Below, in pieces: positions 7,920 through 15,587 of a stretch of DNA of 64,000 nucleotides (the first letter of the stretch is position 1; every line of letters starts with the position of its first letter). Under the pieces are notes generated by a model. It saw only the letters and a list, made by a program, of their open reading frames with translations. It did not search any database and was not told the DNA's origin. Origin of the DNA: JAKPBU01 sp964425695 (lineage in GTDB: Bacteria > Pseudomonadota > Gammaproteobacteria > Xanthomonadales > Xanthomonadaceae); contig CAYRNF010000001.1 of the NCBI GenBank assembly GCA_964425695.1, positions 310,001-374,000 on the forward strand. Reading direction: 5' to 3'. A program made the translations under genes and the position numbers.

Positions 7920-8261
7920 ATGTCGGTCTGCCGTGTCCTGCTCCTGGCCGTATCGCTGCTTCCCGCCTGCAGCGATGTTGCACGCGCGCCGCCAGGCCCT
8001 GCCGCGCTGCTGGATCGGGTTCGCCCGTCCGATGGCATCGACCAGCACGAAGCCGACCTGATCGCGCAGGCGTATTTCCTGCGCAATGTGGGTTGCGGCT
8101 CGTACGAGTCGGTGTCCGATGGCGGGAGCGACTGGATCGTGCACGGGCGCCACGGCGTGGCGGCCAGCCCGATCCGTGGCTTCCTGATCGGTAAGGCGCG
8201 CGGTGCGATCACTTCGACTGTGGGGCCGAGCCACGCCAACTACCGGGACATGCTCGACTAG
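7920..8261 (+). CDS. Putative small lipoprotein
   Basis: A 113-residue protein with a signal sequence (MSVCRVLLLAVSLLPAC) ending in a lipobox LLPAC, so lipid attachment at Cys17 is predicted. The mature part contains YFLRNVGCGSYESVSDGG and reads like a small secreted domain, but no family is recognised. The start at 7920 (ATG) overlaps the TGA of a short frame and lies 28 bases after the DUF2200 stop, so the two may be co-transcribed. Upstream in-frame residues would destroy the signal peptide layout and are not used. Confidence 0.7.
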   Translation: MSVCRVLLLAVSLLPACSDVARAPPGPAALLDRVRPSDGIDQHEADLIAQAYFLRNVGCGSYESVSDGGSDWIVHGRHGVAASPIRGFLIGKARGAITSTVGPSHANYRDMLD

Positions 8262-8327
8262 GGATGTGCCCCAGGAAGGGAGCAAGGTCATTCTTGAATC
8301 TCGCCCGCAACCGGATTCAGGTCCATT

Positions 8328-8405
8328 GGCTGGGTTGGCGTCATCAAACCAGGGTTCTTCGCGCGGTGACTGCCACGATGCTGTGTTGGTGGAGCCAACC
8401 CAGCC
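8328..8405. repeat. Perfect 12-bp inverted repeat with 54-bp loop
   Basis: GGCTGGGTTGGC at 8328-8339 is exactly complementary to GCCAACCCAGCC at 8394-8405. The pair lies between a lipoprotein gene and a decayed GFA gene. It could form a long-loop hairpin or mark the ends of a small excised or inserted element; no T-run follows. Confidence 0.5.
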
Positions 8406-8442
8406 TGCGAATTTCACGCGTCAGGACGCAGAGGACAGAGTG

Positions 8443-8811
8443 ATGCTGACCGTGAGAGGCACGTGCCATTGCAAAGCCGTCGAGTTCGAAGTGGATCTGA
8501 TCGACGGGCATGAGAACATCCGGCGCTGCAACTGCTCGCTCTGTCGCCGCAAAGGTGCGGTGATGGCAGGCGTCACGCTGGATCGGCTTCGCGTCACGCG
8601 CGGGGCGGACAAGCTCAGCCTGTACCAGTGGAATACGAAGATCGCCAAGCACTATTTCTGCAGGATCTGCGGCATCTACACGCACCACCAGCGGCGCAGT
8701 GTGCCGACGCAGTAAGGCTACAACCTGGCCTGCATCGAAGGCGTCGATCTGTCGAGGATCGGGCCGGTTGGTGCCAGCGATGGCGCCGCGCAGACGCTGG
8801 TTGCGCCATGA
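8443..8811 (+). pseudogene. GFA-family protein gene with in-frame TAA
   Basis: The product begins as a GFA (glutathione-dependent formaldehyde-activating enzyme-like) domain protein: zinc-binding cysteines in GTCHCKAVEFE, CNCSLCRRKG and the FCRICGIYTHHQRR block, the normal order. After 90 residues it meets TAA at 8713-8715, where homologues have an aromatic residue (usual pattern YGYN). The same frame then continues with GYNLACIEGVDLSRIGP and on to TGA at 8809-8811, which is recognisably the rest of the domain. The simplest reading is a Tyr codon (TAC or TAT) mutated to TAA, giving a truncated pseudogene; a sequencing error is also possible. An intact GFA gene is present at 14628. Confidence 0.8.
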
Positions 8812-9178
8812 CGGCAAAAGCCGCATCAGGTGCACTGCCTTGATCGCGCCTGGCCGCCTGCATCGCGCCGCGCGGTAGGTTTCGCTCTGAACACAGGCGA
8901 TGAAGGGAGCGGAGATAGCCAAGCGAAGCAGCCCCGACAGGCGATGCCGGCCTTCTTCGATAGAAGGGGCGGGACACGGACACCGAAACGGGGACGGAGG
9001 TCGGAAAGTTGGGCCGGAGTCGAGTTTTGCGTTTTGCGGAACCTGGCGCACTGCCGCGGTGCCGAACGCGCTGATGGACGGTGGTTGCAACGCCGTTGCG
9101 CGCGGAGAACAGTGGGCACCTGTGAGGCGCATGTTGGCCGGGCGTGCGCCCGTCGGATCGCCAGGGAGGATATGCCCG
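8812..9178. other. 367-bp gap, no gene seen
   Basis: Frames are open in several phases because of high GC, but none shows a start with a ribosome binding site or a recognisable domain. The run CCGAAACGGGGACGGAGGTC near 8982 is only locally repetitive. The last bases (AGGGAGGA, 9163-9170) are the ribosome binding site of the next gene. Confidence 0.5.
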
Positions 9179-9679
9179 ATGAGATCGCTCGCCGCTTGGT
9201 CGTTGGGGCTGCTTCTATTGGCCGCGTGCGCAAGCGGGGTGGCGACGCAGGTTGACGCGGTCCGCCGCGATATCCAGGCCTCGCTCGACCGGACCTCGCA
9301 GGCCACGCTCGACAAGGACATCGACGCCTACATGGCGGAGCTGCCGCCGGACTTCCGCATCCAGGATACGTCCGGCGAAGTGGTCACCCGCGAGCGCCAG
9401 CGCGCCTACGTGCTGCGCGACTGGGCGGTGATCCCGCGCACGCGGCAGCTGGTGCAGCGCGTGGAGTCGATCGAACTGCGCGATGGCACCGCCATCGTGC
9501 AGACCTCGCAGCGGTGGGAGCGCGAGATGCTGCGGCCGGACCGCTCCGGCGTGGACGTGGTGCTCACCACGCAGCGGCACCGCGAAACCTGGAAGCGCCA
9601 CGCCGGGCGTTGGTACGGCTACGACGTGCAAGAGCTGGGCGGCGAGATATTCGTCAACGGCAAGCCCTATGTGCCGTGA
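9179..9679 (+). CDS. NTF2/SnoaL-like (DUF4440-type) putative lipoprotein
   Basis: A 166-residue protein with a signal peptide and lipobox (LGLLLLAACASG), predicted to be lipidated at the Cys. The mature part starts with a helix (VRRDIQASLDRTSQATLDKD) and continues with IDAYMAELPPDF and alternating strands ending VQTSQRWERE and WKRHAGRWYGYDVQE, the layout of NTF2-like fold proteins of the DUF4440/SnoaL type. Ligand and role are unknown. The ATG at 9179 is preferred over the longer open frame because AGGGAGGA lies 8 bases upstream and the signal peptide starts there. Confidence 0.8.
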   Translation: MRSLAAWSLGLLLLAACASGVATQVDAVRRDIQASLDRTSQATLDKDIDAYMAELPPDFRIQDTSGEVVTRERQRAYVLRDWAVIPRTRQLVQRVESIELRDGTAIVQTSQRWEREMLRPDRSGVDVVLTTQRHRETWKRHAGRWYGYDVQELGGEIFVNGKPYVP

Positions 9680-9881
9680 GGCGTGCAGTGCGCGTCGCAG
9701 CCGCGCAGACCGACTAGCCGCGTTCCGAGTCGAGTTCGTCAGGGAGTGGATAGCGCAGTGATGGCGGTCTCTTGGGACCGGGTCAGATCGATCGGTCGTC
9801 CGGGTGAACGGAGCAAGGCGGCCGTTAGAATGCGCTCGAACTGAAATAAGACGGCGTGGCCGATCCAGGAGGGGTGCCAGC

Positions 9882-10481
9882 ATGGCTAAAGCGACGAAGG
9901 GTCCTTTGACAACGGAGCTGCAGGAGGATTTGCGCAGCTATGTCGAGCGAGATGTGGCCGCGGGGTTCCTCCAGCCGGACGAGATCATCAACTCTGTGGT
10001 CGAGGTCCTTGAGGACGAGGCTGACCCGGAAGCGCTTCGCGTGGTAGCGACGGAAGCAACAGCGAAGGCGTTGGAAGCTCATGCTGCTGCTCAATTGGAA
10101 TGGCCGGCTGTTACCGATTGCGATCGTCTGGATCGTGCATTCGATGAGCTGGAGAGCCTGGGGATCATTTCTCGCCAGAACTTTTCGTGCTGCGGCACCT
10201 GTGGCGCCGGCGAGATCCTCGATGAGATGGCCGCGGCATCCAAGCGAGGCGTCAAGGTCGCCGGATATACCTTCTATCACGCACAAGATGCTGAAGCAGC
10301 GGCCGATGGGTACGGGCTTTGTCTGAACTACGGCACGGAAAAGGAAGAGGAGGCGGCCGCGCTGGAGGTCGCCAGATGCGTGGTGAGCGTCCTGGAGAAG
10401 CATGGTCTGGCCACGACGTGGGACGGGACCTGGCGAAAGAGAATTGCCGTGTCTCTCGACTGGAAGCGCAGGCGTCACTGA
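9882..10481 (+). CDS. DUF6891 domain protein
   Basis: A 199-residue cytoplasmic protein. The block WPAVTDCDRLDRAFDELESLG followed by IISRQNFSCCGTCGAGEI (given in two parts) and later GYTFYHAQDAE is characteristic of DUF6891-type proteins, which have a conserved Cys cluster (CCGTC). The function is unknown. The ATG at 9882 has a strong ribosome binding site (AGGAGGGG, 9868-9875). The gene stands alone, between gaps of about 200 and 165 bases in which I see nothing. Its codon use is less GC-extreme than its neighbours. Confidence 0.8.
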   Translation: MAKATKGPLTTELQEDLRSYVERDVAAGFLQPDEIINSVVEVLEDEADPEALRVVATEATAKALEAHAAAQLEWPAVTDCDRLDRAFDELESLGIISRQNFSCCGTCGAGEILDEMAAASKRGVKVAGYTFYHAQDAEAAADGYGLCLNYGTEKEEEAAALEVARCVVSVLEKHGLATTWDGTWRKRIAVSLDWKRRRH

Positions 10482-10647
10482 AGGGGACCGACAGGCTGAT
10501 AGGGTCGCAGATTGAGTGGGGTCATCCATCCGGCGTAGGCAGTTGGTGTAATCGAGATGCTGTCTGGTTCGTAGAGCCCATTCCGCCTGATGTCACGGCA
10601 CCGCGCTCCGCGGCCCGCTCCAAGTCAACCCTCAGGCATCGCACTGC

Positions 10648-11154
10648 ATGGCCCGGTACGCAGCCTTCCTTCGCGGCGTGAGTCCGCAGAATCTCCCCAT
10701 GCCCACGCTGGCGCTGGCGTTGCAGGAGGCAGGCTTCACCCGTGTCCGGACGCTGCTGTCCAGCGGGAATGCGGTGTTCGACACACGCGCCACGGCGCGC
10801 GCGGGGATCGAGCGGCGCATCGAAGACGCGCTGGAGAAGGTGGCTGGGCGGCGCTTCCGCGCCTTCGTCCGGTCCGCAGACGATCTGGCGAAGGTCGTGT
10901 CTGCGAGCGATCACCCGCACCCTGCGGGCACCAAGCGCATCGTGGTCTTCCATCGGGACGCGCCGCCCGGTGCGGAAGTGTTGCCCATGCACCGGCCTGG
11001 ATGGGCGCTGCTGGGCGCGTCGGCGCAGGAGGTGCATGGCTATTACACGCCCGGTCCGGACGCGTCGTCGCTGATGGGCTACCTGCAGCGACTGTACGGA
11101 GACGACTTCACGACCAGAACCGCCGAGACGGTGCTGAAGTGCGCCAGGACGTGA
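10648..11154 (+). CDS. DUF1697 domain protein (first copy)
   Basis: A 168-residue protein beginning MARYAAFLRGVSPQNLPMP, with the family hallmark VRTLLSSGNAVFD and the C-terminal FTTRTAETVLKC. DUF1697 proteins have an FAD/ferredoxin-like fold and no established role. A second, more canonical DUF1697 gene lies at 13519, sharing the same N-terminal and SGNAVFD blocks, so the two look like diverged paralogues. No clear ribosome binding site is seen before the ATG at 10648. Confidence 0.85.
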   Translation: MARYAAFLRGVSPQNLPMPTLALALQEAGFTRVRTLLSSGNAVFDTRATARAGIERRIEDALEKVAGRRFRAFVRSADDLAKVVSASDHPHPAGTKRIVVFHRDAPPGAEVLPMHRPGWALLGASAQEVHGYYTPGPDASSLMGYLQRLYGDDFTTRTAETVLKCART

Positions 11155-11520
11155 CGGGGACGCAGCCTTCGTTCGCGCCAGCCAACGCGCGTCTTGCCGG
11201 GATGCAGCACCGTGCATGGGGTCGGAGGCAGGCACGCGGCTGCCGACAGCGCAGCGCGAGCTTTGCGAACACCGCGGGCGCGGGCCCGCGCGCATCGCGT
11301 TCGCACGGCTTGCGGTGCATCCGCGGAACACCGCGATCCAGCCGATGACGTGCCGTTGCGGCCGAAGCGCGCTATAGATTTCCGCACGCTCGCGCCGGCA
11401 GCGGCCCGGCGGTTCGCACGACCCGGCGTGACAGGGCGCCACGCGGCGCAATCGGGTACCGATGCGAGGTGTCGCCGTGGGTCAAGCAGCGATCCTTCTT
11501 CGCACACAGGAGCATCCGAC
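11155..11520. other. 366-bp gap, no gene seen
   Basis: No start, ribosome binding site or protein family signature is visible until ACAGGAG just before 11521. A short stretch near 11161-11178 resembles the beginning of the DUF1697 gene (ACGCAGCCTTCGTTCGC against ACGCAGCCTTCCTTCGC near 10658), too short to call a gene remnant. Confidence 0.5.
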
Positions 11521-11829
11521 ATGATCACCTGGGCATTCATCTTCGAAGCACCTGAAACCGATCCGGCCACCGACCGCATGGTCATCGAGCGCGGCGGGGT
11601 GCGCAGCATCGTGGTCGCCGTGCCGGAGCAGGCCGCCGTGGTGCCCACCGCGGTGGCGCTGGTCGAGCAGGAAGGCGCGCAGTTCATCGAGCTGTGCGGC
11701 GGCCTGGAACCCGAATGGGCCGGCGAGGTGGCGCGGGCGACGGGTGGGCGCGTCCCGGTGGGCACCGTGGGCTATGCCGGGGGCGACACGATCCGGAAAC
11801 TGGCGGCGGTGTTCGCGCCGGAGGCGTAG
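11521..11829 (+). CDS. DUF6506 family protein
   Basis: A 102-residue protein beginning MITWAFIFEAPETDP and containing EQEGAQFIELCGGLEP and VPVGTVGYAGGD, the pattern of the small DUF6506 family of unknown function. The length fits the family. The start is supported by ACAGGAG about 11 bases upstream of the ATG. No neighbour is co-directional within 100 bases upstream; the next gene follows after about 100 bases. Confidence 0.8.
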   Translation: MITWAFIFEAPETDPATDRMVIERGGVRSIVVAVPEQAAVVPTAVALVEQEGAQFIELCGGLEPEWAGEVARATGGRVPVGTVGYAGGDTIRKLAAVFAPEA

Positions 11830-11931
11830 CAGGGGGTCTGCTCAACGCAGCGGCCGGTACCGGTGCGTGCGGTAACGTAGCGCGCATCGCCGCGCGGCAG
11901 GCAGCGCGGCCCACTCCGGGCGTCCGGCTTC

Positions 11932-12791
11932 ATGCTCCGACTTGTGCGCGACGTTGCGTGGGTGCTGCTGCTGGCGGCCTGCGGCGTGGCCCGCGCCGGC
12001 GAGGGAGCGGGAGACGGCGCGCGCGAGGCGCCGGGCGGCGCGTCGTTGATCGGCATCGACCACATGCCCACGGTGGTGGCGGATCTGGACCAAGCCAGCG
12101 CCGCGTTCCGGCGCTTGGGTTTTGCGTTGAAGCCGGGGCGCGCGCACGGCAACGGACTGCGCAACCGGCACGTCAAGTTTCCGGACGGGTCGGGGATCGA
12201 GCTGCTCGCGGTGCCGGCCGCGCCCACCGATGCGCTGACCCGCGCGTACGCCGCGCAGCTGCGGCAGGGCGAAGGGCCGGCCGCGCTCGCCTTCCATGCC
12301 CGCGATCCCGACGCGCTGGCCGCGGCCCTGCGCAGGGCGGGCATCGGCTTCCGCAGCGACGACGGGCTGGTCACGCTGCGCGATCCGCGGCTGGACTTCG
12401 TGTTCTTCGTCCGCGACAACCGCTCGCCCAGCGACCGCCCGAACATTTCGCGCATCCCAACGGCGCCACGGCCATGACGGAGGTGTGGCTGGCGCTGGAT
12501 GCGGCCGGCGTGCGCGAGTTGCGTTCGCTGCTGCTCGCGCTGGGCGCGGTGGAGAGCAGCCGGGTTGTCGAGGCGCCCGTCCGCACGCAGGCGCGCGTGT
12601 TCGCCTTGCGCAACGGGCGCGTGGTCGCGGTGGCGGCGCGGCATCGCCTGGGGGCGGGGCGGCCGATCATCGGCGCGAAGTTCCGCGTATCGCGTGCGCC
12701 GTCGGGGGATCGCAGACGCAGCGCCGGCATGATGCAGGCACGCCTCGCGCATGGCCTGTGGGTCGCGTTCGCCAGCGACGGCAAGCCGTAG
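11932..12791 (+). pseudogene. Glyoxalase/VOC-type lipoprotein gene with a 1-nt frameshift
   Basis: The first frame (11932-12477) encodes a signal peptide with a lipobox-like LLLAACG and a VOC/glyoxalase_3-type domain (LIGIDHMPTVVADLDQASAAF, HVKFPDGSGIELL) up to NRSPSDRP. It then loses similarity and stops at 12477. A second frame picks up exactly there with EHFAHPNGATAMTEVWLAL and runs to TGA at 12789-12791, and this is the expected continuation (homologues read DRPEHFAHPNGA). The shift falls at the C-run 12438-12440; one missing C would restore a protein of about 286 residues. This is either a natural frameshift mutation or a homopolymer sequencing error. Function of the intact family member: metal-dependent VOC-fold enzyme or binding protein, substrate unknown. 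Confidence 0.78.
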
Positions 12792-12890
12792 GCGGCGCCG
12801 GCGCGGCTCCCCGCCGCACGCGCTGCGCCTGCCTGGCCGCGCTGCGTGCACGATAGGCGCACAGTTGCGGTTTCCCATGGAGCAACGCCC

Positions 12891-13376
12891 TTGCCCTTCA
12901 CCCCATTCCACCTGGGTCTTGGCGCCGCCCTGAAGGCGGCGGGGGGCGCGCGTTTCAGTTTCATGGTGTTCGGCGGCGCGCAGGTGCTGATGGACATCGA
13001 GCCGCTGGTCGGGCTGCTGGCGGACCGGGCGGTGCTGCATGGCCCCAGCCACACGCTGGCCGGTGCGCTGGCGATCGGCACGGTGGCGGCGCTGGTGGGC
13101 AAACCCGTGAGCGAGGCGGTGCTGCAGTGGCTTTCCGTTCCGCATCGCCGGCTCACGTGGGGTGCGGCGTGGCTGGGTGCCTATGCGGGCACGCTGTCGC
13201 ACGTGGGGCTGGACGCGCTGATGCATGGCGACATGCGCCCGTTGTGGCCGCTGGCGGCCGGCAACCCGCTGCTGGGGAAGGTGGACATCGGCCACCTGCA
13301 CCTGGCGTGCGCGCTGCTGGCATTGCTGGGTGCGATCGGTATCGGGATTCGCTTCCTGTGGCGCGTGCGGAGGTAA
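12891..13376 (+). CDS. Conserved membrane protein, MPFTPFHLG type
   Basis: A 161-residue integral membrane protein with about four hydrophobic segments and conserved His and Asp residues (TPFHLG, DIEPL, LHGPSHTL, LSHVGLDALMHGD). This pattern is seen in small membrane proteins often annotated as metal-dependent hydrolases or DUF4184-like. The start is most likely TTG at 12891, giving MPFTPFHLGLG, because that N-terminus is the conserved family start and GGAG lies about 9 bases upstream. The alternative ATG at 12846 would add 15 residues without a ribosome binding site. A function in the membrane is inferred only from the family annotation. Confidence 0.75.
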   Translation: MPFTPFHLGLGAALKAAGGARFSFMVFGGAQVLMDIEPLVGLLADRAVLHGPSHTLAGALAIGTVAALVGKPVSEAVLQWLSVPHRRLTWGAAWLGAYAGTLSHVGLDALMHGDMRPLWPLAAGNPLLGKVDIGHLHLACALLALLGAIGIGIRFLWRVRR

Positions 13377-13518
13377 GTCCTCCACGGCCGCGTGGCGCAA
13401 GACTCAAGCTGCTAACATCCGCCGCCCGCAGCCAGCGCGTGTGAGGCCCGGGCCTTGCGGTTCGGCCGGTCCACGTGGCATGCGCCCCCGTCCCTCTTGC
13501 CGCCCTCGTCGCTTCGCC

Positions 13519-14088
13519 ATGCCCCGTTACGTCGTGCTGCTTCGCGGAGTGAACGTGGGCAAGGGCAATCGCGTGCCGATGGCCGGGTTCCAGGCGCTGC
13601 TCGAAGGGCTGGGGTTTTCTTCGGTGAAGACGCTACTCAACAGTGGCAACGCGGTGTTCGACGCGCCCGGCCGCGCGGCCGCGGCGCACGCGGACGCCAT
13701 TGCGGAGGCGGTGCGGTCCGGCTTCGGCGTGACCACGGCGGTGATCGTGAAGACAACGCAGCAGTGGGCGGCAGTGGTGGAACACAGCCCAATCGCGGTG
13801 CCGGACACGGATCACTCGCGCGTGCTGGTCGCGCTGGGGCAGGACGCCGACGCGCTGCAGGCGCTGTTGCCACTGGTGCCGCAGGCGCGCGCGGTGGAAC
13901 GCTTTGTGGTGACCGCGCACGCCGCCTACCTGCACTGCCCCGATGGCCTCAATGGCAGCGCCGTGGCCGATGCGCTGGTGGGCCGGGCGCGCCGCCACGT
14001 CACCACGCGCAACTGGGCGACGGTACTGAAGCTGCAGGCCCTGCTGGAGGCGGCGCAGGCACGAGACGACGCACCACACTCGCATTGA
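13519..14088 (+). CDS. DUF1697 domain protein (second copy)
   Basis: A 189-residue protein with all the usual DUF1697 blocks: MPRYVVLLRGVNVGKGNRVP, VKTLLNSGNAVFD, a central YLHCPDGLNGS and the C-terminal HVTTRNWATVLKL. Length is normal for the family. It shares the N-terminal RGV and SGNAVFD regions with the gene at 10648, which is shorter and more diverged. The function is unknown; no operon partner is evident, and the next gene starts 55 bases downstream. Confidence 0.9.
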   Translation: MPRYVVLLRGVNVGKGNRVPMAGFQALLEGLGFSSVKTLLNSGNAVFDAPGRAAAAHADAIAEAVRSGFGVTTAVIVKTTQQWAAVVEHSPIAVPDTDHSRVLVALGQDADALQALLPLVPQARAVERFVVTAHAAYLHCPDGLNGSAVADALVGRARRHVTTRNWATVLKLQALLEAAQARDDAPHSH

Positions 14089-14143
14089 TGATCCCGCGTG
14101 CACGCCGCCCGATGCGCGGCGCGCACTGATTCAAGGAGGCAGC

Positions 14144-14524
14144 ATGCACGACACCCGCCAGACCCTCATCGACCGCTACGTGGCCGCGTACAACGCATTC
14201 GACGTGGACGGCATGCTGGCCGTGCTGGCGCCGCAGGTGCGGTTCGAGCATCACACCGGCGGCCAGCTCACCGCGTCCGCCGAGGGGCGCGATGCGTTCC
14301 GCCGGCTCGCTCAGCAGGCGGTGGCGCTGTTCGCCGAGCGCGAGCAGCGCGTGACCCGGCTGCAGTGGGGGCCGGAAACGGCAACGGCCGACATCGCCTA
14401 TCGCGGATGCCTGGCCCGGGATATTCCCGGCGGCCCACCGGCGGGAACGCGGATCGAGCTGCAGGGCACGACCGAATTCGCGTTCGAGGACGGGCTGATC
14501 AGCCGCATCGTGGACCGCAGCTGA
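14144..14524 (+). CDS. Nuclear transport factor 2 (SnoaL-like) family protein
   Basis: A 126-residue cytoplasmic protein of NTF2-like fold. It begins with TLIDRYVAAYNAFDVDGMLA, the typical first helix and turn, continues with VRFEHHTGG and ends ELQGTTEFAFEDGLISRIVDRS, a normal NTF2 strand order. Such proteins are small enzymes or ligand binders; the substrate cannot be told. The ATG at 14144 has a strong ribosome binding site (AAGGAGG) about 7 bases upstream. It lies between a DUF1697 gene and a GFA gene on the same strand, with gaps of 55 and 103 bases. Confidence 0.85.
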   Translation: MHDTRQTLIDRYVAAYNAFDVDGMLAVLAPQVRFEHHTGGQLTASAEGRDAFRRLAQQAVALFAEREQRVTRLQWGPETATADIAYRGCLARDIPGGPPAGTRIELQGTTEFAFEDGLISRIVDRS

Positions 14525-14627
14525 GCCCGCCCGCGGGCCGCCGGCGCGCTGCTGCCAGATCCTGTCAGCGGTCTTGCCTAGACTGCAGGTCCCGGATGGC
14601 GGCGTGCTTGCCGCAGGAGCCCCACGC

Positions 14628-15038
14628 ATGAAGAAGACCTACCACGGCAGCTGCCACTGCGGCGCCGTCACCTACGAAGCGAGCCTGGACCTGTCGGCCG
14701 GCACCGGCCGCTGCAACTGCACGTACTGCACCAAGACGCGCAACTGGAGCGCCAGCGTGGCGCCGCAGGACTTCAGGCGGCTGTCGGGCGACGAGGCGAT
14801 CGGCGATTACGGCAAGGACTGGGGCCAGGGCAACGTGCACCACGTCTTCTGCAAGCACTGCGGCACGCAGGTGTACGGCTATGGCCACATCCCCGAGATG
14901 GGCGGCGACTTCGTTGGCATCCAGGTCAATACGCTGGACGATGCGAGCAACGACGAACTGCTGTCCGGCCCGCTGCGCTACAGCGACGGCCGCAACGACA
15001 ACTGGATGCAGCCGCCGGCGGACATCCGCACGCTGTAG
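14628..15038 (+). CDS. GFA family protein (intact copy)
   Basis: A 136-residue zinc protein of the GFA family. The zinc-binding cysteines are in GSCHCGAVTYE, CNCTYCTKTRNW and FCKHCGTQVYGYGHIPEMGG, in the usual order and spacing. GFA proteins were named for a glutathione-dependent formaldehyde-activating enzyme, but most members have no known substrate. The ATG at 14628 follows GCAGGAG. It is the intact counterpart of the decayed GFA gene at 8443, though the two differ enough that they are not recent duplicates. Confidence 0.92.
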   Translation: MKKTYHGSCHCGAVTYEASLDLSAGTGRCNCTYCTKTRNWSASVAPQDFRRLSGDEAIGDYGKDWGQGNVHHVFCKHCGTQVYGYGHIPEMGGDFVGIQVNTLDDASNDELLSGPLRYSDGRNDNWMQPPADIRTL

Positions 15039-15156
15039 TCCGGCGGTGCGGCGTGAAGCCGCGCAGGCCGGGCTGCGCGCTGCGGCGGCAGGCTGGCCGC
15101 GCCGCGCGCGCGCAGGCACCATGCGCACCGGGCATCCGGCAAGGCGGGAGCGGGCG

Positions 15157-15501
15157 ATGGCGGACCATGCAGCGGTGTTCGAGACCCTGTCGGCGATGCT
15201 GCGCCGGCACGGCAAGGGCCTGTCGGCGAAGACCGACACCGCCGAGCACCTGTACCTGGAGCGGCCCGCGGCCGGCCCCCGCGCCAAGCCCGAGTTCTTC
15301 GGCGCCGTGCAGGTGCGCAAGGGCGCCGTGAGCTACCACCTGATGCCGGTGTACACCCACCCGGAGCTGCTCGAAGGCCTGTCGCCGCAGCTGCGGCGCA
15401 GGATGCAGGGCAAGTCCTGCTTCAACTTCTCCACGCCCGATGCGGCGCTGTTCGCCGAACTCGACGCACTGACGCGCAGGTGCGCCGCCACGCTGGAATA
15501 G
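15157..15501 (+). CDS. Conserved hypothetical protein (DUF1801-like layout)
   Basis: A 114-residue cytoplasmic protein. The sequence runs VFETLSAMLRRHGKGL, TDTAEHLYLE, FFGAVQVRKGAVSYHLMPVY, LSPQLRRRMQGKSCFNF and ends in a helix (FAELDALTRRCAA). These blocks look like a widespread bacterial conserved hypothetical family with a DUF1801-like layout, but I cannot name the function. The ATG at 15157 has GGGAG upstream; longer in-frame starts (15121) lack one. Confidence 0.75.
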   Translation: MADHAAVFETLSAMLRRHGKGLSAKTDTAEHLYLERPAAGPRAKPEFFGAVQVRKGAVSYHLMPVYTHPELLEGLSPQLRRRMQGKSCFNFSTPDAALFAELDALTRRCAATLE

Positions 15502-15587
15502 CGCGCGGGACGCACGCCGCGCCGTCGCGCATCGCCGCGCCGTTTCTTCGGTAGGCTGCACGCCACGCACAGACACGGGAGGCAGGC

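Noticed and set aside
11155..11180. Short match to the DUF1697 gene start (ACGCAGCCTTC)
   Set aside because: About 17 bases with a mismatch is too little to claim a gene remnant.
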